Assembly (NCBI RefSeq): GCF_001428045.1
Contig: NZ_LMSD01000023.1
Span: 62,001 to 126,000, forward strand
Source: Paenibacillus sp. Soil750
Lineage (GTDB): Bacteria > Bacillota > Bacilli > Paenibacillales > NBRC-103111
Direction of reading: 5' to 3'
Length of the DNA: 64,000 bases
A program made the translations under genes and the position numbers. Below are positions 18,721 to 26,756 of the stretch, piece after piece (positions within the stretch are counted from its first letter, which is position 1; every line of letters starts with the position of its first letter). Under the pieces are notes generated by a model. The model was not told the origin of the DNA and ran no database searches. It worked only from the letters and a program-made list of their open reading frames with translations.

Positions 18721-18777
18721 TATTATAAACCCCTGATGATTGTGTTACAGATCTCAGGGGCTTCTTATTTATAATGA
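18721..18777 (+). promoter_or_regulatory. Conserved 57-bp promoter element, copy B (overlaps a hairpin)
   Basis: Same element as 11645-11701, with TATAAT at 18770-18775 and the lipoprotein ATG 38 bases further on. This copy also contains CCCCTGA/TCAGGGG (18730-18736 with 18754-18760), which may terminate the kinase transcript. Copy A cannot form that hairpin, so the hairpin does not explain why the sequence is conserved. Confidence 0.6.
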
Positions 18778-18813
18778 AAAGGTAAGGCAAGCGATAAGAG
18801 TAGGGGGATGAAT

Positions 18814-20493
18814 ATGAAAAGTAAAACAGTAAGCGTTACCTCACTAAGCTTGGCCGTGGTCTTGATGGCATCGGGATGCTCGGGGGGAAAAACAACGAGC
18901 GAGCCGAACGTTACCGGTGCATCAGACAAGCCTGCCGAAACCACAAAAACGCTGGAAATCAGTTGGGTTGGCCAAGGGGCAAGAGGTAAGATTGAAGACA
19001 ACAACCAGGTTCAACAAATGATTGAAAAGAAATTCAATGTGAAATTGAAGAATCGAAAACTGGACGTAAACAACAAGGAACAAAAAAATCTGATGGTAGC
19101 TTCGGGGGAGTTGCCTGATATCGCCTTCATGGATGCACCGGATAAGCTATATTCGGATGCTGTCACTCGGAGCATATCCAAGGAAATGATCATGAAATAC
19201 GCACCTAATTACGCAAAAGTGTTAAGCGATCAGCCGACGGGGTGGAAAGTGAATCAGGTCCCAGGCAAGAATGGTGAATATTATGCCCTTACGGGTTATA
19301 AACAAGATTGGGATAATCTCACATGGGGTCAGGTTTATCGTTTGGATTGGATGGAAAAACTCGGATTTAAGCCTAAAGGGGAAATCGTACCCGTGGGTAC
19401 TTCCGGTGGTGCCGAAAGAGTTTTCTTCTCAAAGCAAGCGTTTACTCTCGATGAAGAGCAGAAAATGTTCGAAGCTTTTGCCAATAATGATCCTGATGGG
19501 AACGGTAAAAAGGATACGTATGGTTTGCTTCTGAATAATAGCGATGCATCTTGGGCTTTAAATACGGAAGCTGGGGCGTTTGGCTTTGGTTGGGATTATA
19601 ATCTGGAGGACAATGGGAAAGTGGTTGGTTATGCGATCAGCCAAAACTATAAAGAGTTTCTGACATATATGGCTTCTCTAAATAAAAAGGGGTATATCGA
19701 TCCGGAATTCACCACATTAAACCGTGCTAAAAGCTGGGAAAAGTTTGCTGCTGGGAAATACGGTGCTGCGCAGGTACAGGTTCAAGCGGCAGGCATGGTG
19801 CCCTTTACGTTCAATCGCCCGCCTGGAAATCTCGTTTTGAAGGATCCCAATGCAAGATTTCTTTTTACCCCGCCGCCAATCGGTTCTAAAGGTCAGCAGG
19901 GTTCAGCCGCATATACGCCTGTAGATGGATTTGGCTACGCGATGGTCATCAAAAAGGATGTCTCGGATGAAAAGTTAGCTCGTATTCTCCAGATCTTTGA
20001 CTATATTAATTTGGACAAAGATGGGCTCATGCTCTCAGCGTTCGGTGAAGAAGGAAAAGATTATTCGTGGGAAGCTGAGCCCTATAAGTCAGCTGTCATT
20101 CCTAAACAGGCAGCAGAAGCTGATCGTGAAAAAGATGGTATAGGTTACTACAGTTTGCCGATCCAATTAGGGAATGTCAATGCGTACTATAGTAATGCTG
20201 CCGTTTCCAAATTGACAGATCTGTATTTTGGTGCCGAAGCAGGCAGGAAAATTGCTTATCGTCCCTTCAAGTGGGATTATTTCAATCAAACGAAATACAA
20301 TGAGTTGAATACCAAATACGCTGCAAAATTAAAAACAATAACGGATGAATTCTTGTTTAAGTCCATTACAGGTGAGCTGAATGTCGATTCTGCTTGGGAT
20401 GCTTACGTGAAAAATTGGCGCAGCAGTGGTGGAGATGAACTTCTATCCGAACTGGAAAAAGCGCCTAAGGTCGCCGATCTCCGTAAGAAGTAA
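18814..20493 (+). CDS. ABC sugar importer: solute-binding lipoprotein (LplA-like)
   Basis: 559 residues. A lipoprotein signal peptide ends in the lipobox LMASGC near residue 22, so the protein is anchored on the outer face of the membrane. The rest is a family-1 extracellular solute-binding fold of the large (about 55-60 kDa) type found with YesM/YesN systems; it contains DPDGNGKKDTYG, a recurrent motif of this group. ATG 18814 is preferred over ATG 18808 because the GGGGG site would be too close to the latter. It probably delivers an oligosaccharide to the two permeases downstream. Confidence 0.9.
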   Translation: MKSKTVSVTSLSLAVVLMASGCSGGKTTSEPNVTGASDKPAETTKTLEISWVGQGARGKIEDNNQVQQMIEKKFNVKLKNRKLDVNNKEQKNLMVASGELPDIAFMDAPDKLYSDAVTRSISKEMIMKYAPNYAKVLSDQPTGWKVNQVPGKNGEYYALTGYKQDWDNLTWGQVYRLDWMEKLGFKPKGEIVPVGTSGGAERVFFSKQAFTLDEEQKMFEAFANNDPDGNGKKDTYGLLLNNSDASWALNTEAGAFGFGWDYNLEDNGKVVGYAISQNYKEFLTYMASLNKKGYIDPEFTTLNRAKSWEKFAAGKYGAAQVQVQAAGMVPFTFNRPPGNLVLKDPNARFLFTPPPIGSKGQQGSAAYTPVDGFGYAMVIKKDVSDEKLARILQIFDYINLDKDGLMLSAFGEEGKDYSWEAEPYKSAVIPKQAAEADREKDGIGYYSLPIQLGNVNAYYSNAAVSKLTDLYFGAEAGRKIAYRPFKWDYFNQTKYNELNTKYAAKLKTITDEFLFKSITGELNVDSAWDAYVKNWRSSGGDELLSELEKAPKVADLRKK

Positions 20494-20528
20494 TTCTAAA
20501 TATAGATAAACAGATAAGTTAGGAACAT

Positions 20529-20560
20529 GGGAGATTTGTCGTTGACAAATCTCCCCACTT
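20529..20560 (+). terminator. Hairpin between binding-protein and permease genes
   Basis: A perfect 12-bp stem (20529-20540 with 20544-20555) with a three-base loop and a short T run. As a partial terminator or mRNA-stability element it would keep binding protein in excess over permeases. Confidence 0.8.
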
Positions 20561-20580
20561 TTTAGAAAGGCGGAGGAAGC

Positions 20581-21531
20581 ATGGCTATCTCAGTTGAGGC
20601 ATCACACATTAAAACGCAATCTACCCGAGCACTCAAGTGGAAAAAAGTAAAAAAAATGAAAATGTTGTACGTTCTTTTGCTTCTGCCTGTCATACATCTT
20701 GCTGTCTTTCATTATGCGCCGATGTATGGTGTGATCATTGCTTTTAAGGACTTTAAAGCCGGGCTTGGCATTTGGGACAGCCCTTGGAATAATTTTGAAC
20801 ACTTTAAGAATATGTTTCATGATTTCGTATTTATAAGAGCACTACGCAATACGATCATTATCAGCGTTCTGCGATTGGTGGTTGGCTTTACATTCCCGAT
20901 CATTTTTGCCCTGCTTATCAATGAAATCATGCACAAGACATTCAAGAGAACCGTACAAAGCATTTCGTATTTACCGCACTTTATGTCCTGGGTCATTATT
21001 GCCAGCATGGTTGTTGAGGTCTTGTCCCCACAGCGGGGAGTTATCAATTATATCATTTCGTTATTTGGCGGAAATCCGATCAACTTTCTATCAAGTAAAG
21101 CTTATTTTGTCCCACTTCTGCTTATTTCCGATGCCTGGAAGGAAGTAGGCTGGGCATCGATACTCTATTTGGCCTCGATATCCTCGATTTCACCGGAAAT
21201 CTATGAAGCGGCAGAATCAGACGGTGCTAACCGTTTTCACAAGATGATTTATATTACATTGCCTTCGCTTATACCTGTAATTACAATTTTATTTTTACTT
21301 CGTTTAGGTCATATATTATCTGGCGGGTTTGATCAAATCCTTAATTTGTATAGTCCGTTAGTCTATGAAGTTGGGGATATTATTGATACCTATGTCTACC
21401 GCACGGGTCTCGTCGAATTTAGATTAGATTATTCCGCAGCAGTCGGATTGTTCAAAAACCTGGTGGGGGTTGTTCTGCTCGTCACGGTGAATCAGATAGT
21501 GCGCAAATTCAACGACTATGGGGTGTGGTGA
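20581..21531 (+). CDS. ABC sugar importer permease (LplB-like)
   Basis: 316 residues, integral membrane, about six helices. The ATPase-docking EAA loop reads EAAESDGANRFHKMIYITLP. It pairs with the next permease and the lipoprotein before it. No ATP-binding subunit is encoded in this locus, so a shared ATPase of the MsmX kind is expected elsewhere in the genome. GGAGGAAGC precedes the ATG. Its end overlaps or abuts the next permease start. Confidence 0.92.
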   Translation: MAISVEASHIKTQSTRALKWKKVKKMKMLYVLLLLPVIHLAVFHYAPMYGVIIAFKDFKAGLGIWDSPWNNFEHFKNMFHDFVFIRALRNTIIISVLRLVVGFTFPIIFALLINEIMHKTFKRTVQSISYLPHFMSWVIIASMVVEVLSPQRGVINYIISLFGGNPINFLSSKAYFVPLLLISDAWKEVGWASILYLASISSISPEIYEAAESDGANRFHKMIYITLPSLIPVITILFLLRLGHILSGGFDQILNLYSPLVYEVGDIIDTYVYRTGLVEFRLDYSAAVGLFKNLVGVVLLVTVNQIVRKFNDYGVW

Positions 21532-21533
21532 AA

Positions 21534-22445
21534 ATGAGGCAAGTGCAGCAAAGAACAGGCGGAATCGGCGTCAGACTCCAACCCGGCTGGTGGTTTGTTG
21601 GTTTAAACAGCATGTTTATGGTTATTTTTTCATTGGTAATTCTCTATCCGTTTTGGCAGGTGGTGGTGCTATCCTTCTCAGACGGAAGAGAAGCAACTAC
21701 ACTCGGTTTCCACTTTTGGCCGAGTACCTGGTCTTTTGAAGCCTATAGGTTTTTGCTCTCTTCTGGGGAGATCGTTCGGCCCTACATGAACTCGATTTTA
21801 CGTACCGCCTTAGGGACTGTATTGGAGGTTTTATTTACCATCCTGGCCGCTTATCCGCTTGCTAAGAAAGAACTGCCATTTCGCGGGGGGATTACCACTT
21901 ATTTCATCATCCCAATGTTTTTCAGCGGAGGGTTAATTCCGACTTATCTGATCATTCGCAGTTTGGGACTGCTGGACAATTTTCTAGTTCTCATTATTCC
22001 CGGGGCTGTAGCCATATTCAGCATCATCATTATGCGGAACTATTTTATGTCACTGGATACAGCTATTGAAGAATCCGCTGTTATCGACGGTGCGGGTTAT
22101 TTGACACTCTTGTTTAGAATTATTTTGCCGGTGTCAACTCCTGTACTGGCAACTATAGCACTTTGGGCCGCCGTTGAGCATTGGAATGCATGGTTTGATG
22201 CCATGATTTATATTCGCAACCGCAATTTGACGGTTATCCAAGTAATTATGCGTGAAATGCTAGCATCTGTAAGCGAACAAAGCAATGATTTGATGTTCAA
22301 TAATAATGCGCAGCAAGCGCAGCTTGCGATGAGCAATGTTCGTTCTGGGATTGCGCTGCTTTCGATAGGGCCGATCATATTGATATATCCATGGATGCAA
22401 AAATATTTCATTAAGGGAGCTATGATAGGTTCCGTAAAAGGTTGA
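21534..22445 (+). CDS. ABC sugar importer permease (LplC-like)
   Basis: 303 residues from ATG 21534 (GTG codons at 21525 and 21528 are alternatives that overlap the previous stop). About six membrane helices, with the EAA loop reading EESAVIDGAGYLTLLFRIIL. The tail (KYFIKGAMIGSVKG) is the usual C-terminus of this subfamily. Partner of the preceding permease. Confidence 0.92.
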   Translation: MRQVQQRTGGIGVRLQPGWWFVGLNSMFMVIFSLVILYPFWQVVVLSFSDGREATTLGFHFWPSTWSFEAYRFLLSSGEIVRPYMNSILRTALGTVLEVLFTILAAYPLAKKELPFRGGITTYFIIPMFFSGGLIPTYLIIRSLGLLDNFLVLIIPGAVAIFSIIIMRNYFMSLDTAIEESAVIDGAGYLTLLFRIILPVSTPVLATIALWAAVEHWNAWFDAMIYIRNRNLTVIQVIMREMLASVSEQSNDLMFNNNAQQAQLAMSNVRSGIALLSIGPIILIYPWMQKYFIKGAMIGSVKG

Positions 22446-22460
22446 ATTTGGAGGGATTGT

Positions 22461-23264
22461 ATGCGTATTCGTTTTGACCTGTTTCCTGGTGGAAAGTGCA
22501 AAGCTCTGACGCTAAGTTATGATGATGGGCGGGAATTCGACCGGAGAATGGTTAGCATCTTAAATCATTACGGCATCCGGGGGACGTTTCACTTGAATTC
22601 CGGCTTCTTGGGAAAGCCAGGGTATTTGGAACGTTCGGAAGTGAAAGGATTATTTGGCGGGCATGAGGTGTCAGCTCATACAGTCAGCCATCCGTTTTTG
22701 AATTTATCACCAAAGGAACGAATTGCCGATGAGATCTTGCAGGATCGTCGGGAGTTGGAGCAGCTTGCCGAATATCCAGTAAAGGGGGTTTCTTACCCTC
22801 ACGGCGCTTGGAACAAGGAGGTTGTGGCGCTGCTTCCTGCACTGGGAGTGGAGTATGCGCGAACTACGATCAATCATGGAAGCTTTGATATGCCGGAGGA
22901 GTGGTTGCTGTGGTCTCCAACCTGCCACCATCGCGATATGCTGGAATACGGCCAAAAGTTTATTGATGATCGACCGCGTCATTCTCGAATGTCTCTGCTA
23001 TATGTATGGGGTCACAGTTATGAATTTAATAACAATCAAAACTGGGAGCAGCTTGAGCGATTTGGTGAATTGATCGGTCGGCATCCCGATATATGGTATG
23101 CGACCAATATTGAAATCGTCCTTTACGTCAAAGCATTGCACCAATTACGGTTTGCTGTTTCAGGGGAACTGGTTCATAATCCTTCTGCCTTGTCCGTGTG
23201 GTTTAGCTTCGAAGGAAAAGCCATTGAAATAAAGCCTGGAGAAACTAAAAGACTATTTGTGTGA
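22461..23264 (+). CDS. Polysaccharide deacetylase (NodB-type, carbohydrate esterase 4)
   Basis: 267 residues with no signal peptide, so it is predicted to act in the cytoplasm. NodB motifs: LSYDDGREF (metal and base aspartates), HTVSHP (metal histidines) and YPHGAWN (motif 3). The family removes N- or O-acetyl groups from sugars. TTGGAGGGATTGT gives a good start, 15 bases after the permease stop. It may deacetylate oligosaccharides brought in by the adjacent importer, before or after the BNR hydrolase. Confidence 0.85.
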   Translation: MRIRFDLFPGGKCKALTLSYDDGREFDRRMVSILNHYGIRGTFHLNSGFLGKPGYLERSEVKGLFGGHEVSAHTVSHPFLNLSPKERIADEILQDRRELEQLAEYPVKGVSYPHGAWNKEVVALLPALGVEYARTTINHGSFDMPEEWLLWSPTCHHRDMLEYGQKFIDDRPRHSRMSLLYVWGHSYEFNNNQNWEQLERFGELIGRHPDIWYATNIEIVLYVKALHQLRFAVSGELVHNPSALSVWFSFEGKAIEIKPGETKRLFV

Positions 23265-23291
23265 AATAGATGTTTGTGATAGAAACTTTGA

Positions 23292-23334
23292 AACGAGTGT
23301 TAAAGGTTACAAGCCTTCTTAACACTCGTTATTG
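23292..23334. terminator. Bidirectional terminator between convergent genes
   Basis: A 12-bp stem (23292-23303 with 23319-23330) with an inner AAGG/CCTT pairing, between the deacetylase stop and the reverse-strand permease stop. Confidence 0.85.
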
Positions 23335-23342
23335 TGTAGAAA

Positions 23343-24182
23343 TTATCCTTTAACACTTCCGGCGGTTAAACCTTCAATGAGAAATTTCTGAATGATAGCA
23401 AAGATCAGAATAATTGGAAGAATGATAATTACACCACTGGCCAGAATGCCTCCCCAATTGGTCGAACCCATGCTTTCCATCACCTCAGCGATGCCAACCT
23501 GGACAGTTTTCGCAGCAAGGGAGTTCGTTAAAATAAGTGAGTATTGGTAATCGTTCCAACCAAGAATAAAGGAATAGAGGCTAATGGCGACTAACCCGGG
23601 CAAAGCAAGGGGAATCACAACAACAAACAATGTTTTTAGTTTCGATGCGCCATCCATGTAGGCCGCTTCTTCCAAATCGATCGGGATTGTTTTGAAAAAA
23701 CCGCTCATGATCCAGACGCCAACAGGAATTGTCATCGTACAATAAATCATGACAAGTATTGTTTTGGTATTCAAAAGCGACATCGAGGATGCAAACTTAT
23801 ACCATGGAATCATAATCATTGGTCCTTGAATCATCTGCGCCAATACGAGCAGTACGAATATGAATTTAATCCCTGGGACTTTATATCTGGCTAAACCATA
23901 ACCGCTGATACAAGCTATCAAACCCGTTATCAGCGCGGTAATCGCACATGTGATCAGAGAGTTGGACAACAGTTTTCCAAGCTGGATCCCTTTTTTTCCT
24001 AGAGCCCATGTATAACTATCCAAAGTAAAAGGTGATACCCACCAAGTCGGTTTAGAGGCAAATATGGCTTCGTCGCTCTTGAATGAAGTATCCAAAAGCC
24101 AGAGAAAAGGTACTAAGGTAAAAACTAATAATAGAAACAAAATCGTGTATTTCCATATTCTCATCAAGTAAGTTTCTCTCAT
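23343..24182 (-). CDS. ABC sugar importer permease (MalG-type)
   Basis: 279 residues, about six membrane helices, EAA loop EEAAYMDGASKLKTLFVVVI, tail EGLTAGSVKG. Last gene of a reverse-strand unit ordered binding protein, MalF-type permease, MalG-type permease. AAGGGGCGAG precedes its ATG, 11 bases after the previous stop. No ATPase gene accompanies it. Confidence 0.92.
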   Translation of the reverse strand: MRETYLMRIWKYTILFLLLVFTLVPFLWLLDTSFKSDEAIFASKPTWWVSPFTLDSYTWALGKKGIQLGKLLSNSLITCAITALITGLIACISGYGLARYKVPGIKFIFVLLVLAQMIQGPMIMIPWYKFASSMSLLNTKTILVMIYCTMTIPVGVWIMSGFFKTIPIDLEEAAYMDGASKLKTLFVVVIPLALPGLVAISLYSFILGWNDYQYSLILTNSLAAKTVQVGIAEVMESMGSTNWGGILASGVIIILPIILIFAIIQKFLIEGLTAGSVKG

Positions 24183-24193
24183 GTTCTCGCCCC

Positions 24194-25132
24194 TTAACTA
24201 TTATCTTTACCAAACAATCTTGCATAAACAAATACCATAATCAACACAATCAGCATCGATAAAGTTCCAATAGCAGCGCCTTTACCTAAATCCAAATAAA
24301 CGAATGCATGGGTGTATAAATAGGTCGGCAAAATACTGGTTGTATAACCCGGTCCACCATTGGTCAATGCCCAGATCATTTCGAACTTCGTCCAAGAAGC
24401 GATGAGTGAAACCATACCAGTGACATACATGATGGGTCTTAACGAAGGTAGTGTGACATAAAGAAATCTCTGCCAATTGGTCGCCCCGTCAATTTCTGCT
24501 GCTTCCTTCATTTCACTGGATATTCCCTGCAGTGCGGATAGCAGCATTAATGTAACATAGGGGAACCCTTTCCAAGTAGAAGTGAGCAGCAATGATGGCC
24601 ACACCCAAAATTCGTTCCCAAGCCAAACGATGTTGTCTTGAAGCAGATGCAGGAGCTTTAAATAGTAATTGAGCAACCCATATTGTCCGTCATAAATCCA
24701 TTTCCAAATGATGCCGATTACAACAACAGGAGAAACCCATGGAACCATAACTAACCCACGCCAAAGGCCCCTGAGGCGAAGCTTCTGATTTAGGATAAGT
24801 GCAGCTGGAACTGCTATAAGAAATTGGAGCAATGTTGAACCAATAACCCAAACAAGGCTATTTCTAAGAATAAACCAGAAATGATCATCATCCATAATCA
24901 ACTCTTTATAGTTGTTCAAGCCCGTAAACTGCGTGCCACCGCCATGAAGCAGTGAGTATTTGAAGAAGCTGAGACGAAGCGTATCGAACAACGGATAAAA
25001 TTGAAACAAGGCCACATATAATACGACTGGCGCAAGCAGCAAATATCCGAAAGCATACCGTTTGATAAGGGAACGGTTATGTTTATTTCTTAACGCAATA
25101 GAAGAAGCAGGTTGTTTGATTGGCGTGTCCAT
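24194..25132 (-). CDS. ABC sugar importer permease (MalF/UgpA-type)
   Basis: 312 residues, about six membrane helices after a short cytosolic N-terminus, EAA loop KEAAEIDGATNWQRFLYVTL. AAAGGAGG lies 11 bases before the ATG. It forms the channel with the MalG-type partner and receives sugar from the lipoprotein encoded upstream at 25221-26579. Confidence 0.92.
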   Translation of the reverse strand: MDTPIKQPASSIALRNKHNRSLIKRYAFGYLLLAPVVLYVALFQFYPLFDTLRLSFFKYSLLHGGGTQFTGLNNYKELIMDDDHFWFILRNSLVWVIGSTLLQFLIAVPAALILNQKLRLRGLWRGLVMVPWVSPVVVIGIIWKWIYDGQYGLLNYYLKLLHLLQDNIVWLGNEFWVWPSLLLTSTWKGFPYVTLMLLSALQGISSEMKEAAEIDGATNWQRFLYVTLPSLRPIMYVTGMVSLIASWTKFEMIWALTNGGPGYTTSILPTYLYTHAFVYLDLGKGAAIGTLSMLIVLIMVFVYARLFGKDNS

Positions 25133-25158
25133 AGGTGAACTACCTCCTTTATAAGAGT

Positions 25159-25203
25159 AAAAAAAACGGGGAACAGCGACTTTAACTTCCTGTCGGTTCC
25201 CCG
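25159..25203 (-). terminator. Hairpin between binding-protein and permease genes
   Basis: Read on the reverse strand, GTTCCCCG and CGGGGAAC form a stem (25196-25203 with 25167-25174) followed by eight T. It would stop part of the transcription leaving the binding-protein gene. Confidence 0.8.
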
Positions 25204-25220
25204 ATGCATGCTTACAAACG

Positions 25221-26579
25221 TTATTTGAACTTATCTTTTATTTTATTGATCCCATCTTTGATAGCCGTGTACGTTTCTTCCGTACTCGTTTTTCCCGTGA
25301 GAAGCTTCGTCATATTATCTTGCACAAGCGTCTCGATCTCAGGTTGCCCTACGATGGTAGCCATGGGTACACCATTGTTGACAAGAATTTGGTTAAAGTC
25401 TTGTAAAATTCGCTTGTGACCATCAATGGCTTTTGGGTAAACTTTTTCGGCCTTCTTAACGATCTCATCCAAATTTGCAGTTTTCATAGCAGTGACGTTT
25501 ACTACAGCTGCTTCTGACGTATTAAACTCGGAAGAGGACCACTCTTCGATTAGCTTCCATGCAACATCTTTATTTTTGCTGCCTTTGAACATGCCTACTC
25601 CAACGCTCGATACCGGTGCTTGTGCCTTGTCCCCGGAAGGTCCTTTCGGATAAGGAATCGCTCTGGTTACCTTTATGATGTCCGGATTGATGCTGTACAC
25701 ATTAGCAGAAAAGTAGGTTCCTGCAGCAACCATGCCCACTTCTCCGTTACTAAATGATCGCCACATTTCCGGATAGCCCCAAGTGAAATGTGCCTTAGGC
25801 TCAAAAGCTTCTAGTTTTTTGAAGTGATCCAGTGTCTCGATATATTTTTTCTTTGATGCTTCCGATGTATCGCTGAGCAGAAGCCCATTGCTATATGCGG
25901 CGGTGAAAGGAACTCTGAAAGCAAACCGAGCTACGCCCATTGGATATCCAAAGCCGTACTTATCACCCTTGGTCATGAGTTGTGCTGCCTTTTCCACGCT
26001 TTCCCAAGTTTTTAATTCTTCAACTTTCATGCCGGCTTCGTTCAACATTTTTTCATTTACCATTAAGGTAAACGAGTTGGCAAGATTCGGAACGGAATAA
26101 ATTTTATCTCCTCTGGACGCATATTCCAGTGTGCCTGGGAGAAAATCATCTTTTTTCAATGCTGCGCCTTTTTTATTCAAATAAGGAGATATATCCTCCA
26201 ACCCGTCCAACTGCACAAGGCTGGTGACATCTTGGGTCATCGTCATATCCGGATAATCGGCGGATGATAGCATTATAGGCAGCTTCTTCTCCATATCCTG
26301 CCAGGATAAGAACATGTACTCAATGTTGACGTTTGGATACTTTTCTTTCATTTTTGTTTTAAATTGATCGGCTAACTCTTTTTCTGCTTCTGATGTCCCC
26401 GGATAGACGAAACGTATATCCGCTTTCACGGTTTTCCAGTCGATTTCTTTCGTTGATGCTGCCGGAGTTGTGTTCGATGCACTCTTTTCCTCTTTGTTAG
26501 AACTACAGCCTGTCAACGCTACACTTGCCAGTACTACGAGGCTGATTAGGATCGTTGCAGGCTTTTTTAACTGTTTCAT
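25221..26579 (-). CDS. ABC sugar importer: solute-binding lipoprotein
   Basis: 452 residues. Signal peptide with lipobox ALTGC near residue 24, then a family-1 solute-binding fold of ordinary MalE-like size. The start at 26579 has AAGGAGGGG eight bases upstream; an in-frame start 10 codons earlier lacks this. It is divergent from the kinase at 26757, whose signal probably concerns the sugar this protein binds. Confidence 0.92.
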   Translation of the reverse strand: MKQLKKPATILISLVVLASVALTGCSSNKEEKSASNTTPAASTKEIDWKTVKADIRFVYPGTSEAEKELADQFKTKMKEKYPNVNIEYMFLSWQDMEKKLPIMLSSADYPDMTMTQDVTSLVQLDGLEDISPYLNKKGAALKKDDFLPGTLEYASRGDKIYSVPNLANSFTLMVNEKMLNEAGMKVEELKTWESVEKAAQLMTKGDKYGFGYPMGVARFAFRVPFTAAYSNGLLLSDTSEASKKKYIETLDHFKKLEAFEPKAHFTWGYPEMWRSFSNGEVGMVAAGTYFSANVYSINPDIIKVTRAIPYPKGPSGDKAQAPVSSVGVGMFKGSKNKDVAWKLIEEWSSSEFNTSEAAVVNVTAMKTANLDEIVKKAEKVYPKAIDGHKRILQDFNQILVNNGVPMATIVGQPEIETLVQDNMTKLLTGKTSTEETYTAIKDGINKIKDKFK

Positions 26580-26656
26580 GTTTACCCCTCCTTGATGATT
26601 TGGATACAAATTTATCGTAAATGTTCTCGAAATTTATTACAATGTGACGATTTTAA

Positions 26657-26677
26657 GGATTAGTGGACTTATTCAAG
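26657..26677. promoter_or_regulatory. Putative regulatory box shared with 11564-11584
   Basis: TAGTGGACTTATTCAAG lies between the divergent lipoprotein and kinase genes and resembles the box at 11564-11584 (17 of 21 positions). A site for one of the AraC-type regulators is possible. Confidence 0.3.
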
Positions 26678-26756
26678 CAAGTGGGGAAAGGCTATACCTT
26701 AGACGTTTGCAAAGCTTTATAATGCAAGTAATTAACATAAGTGAGGAGAGAGCAGG

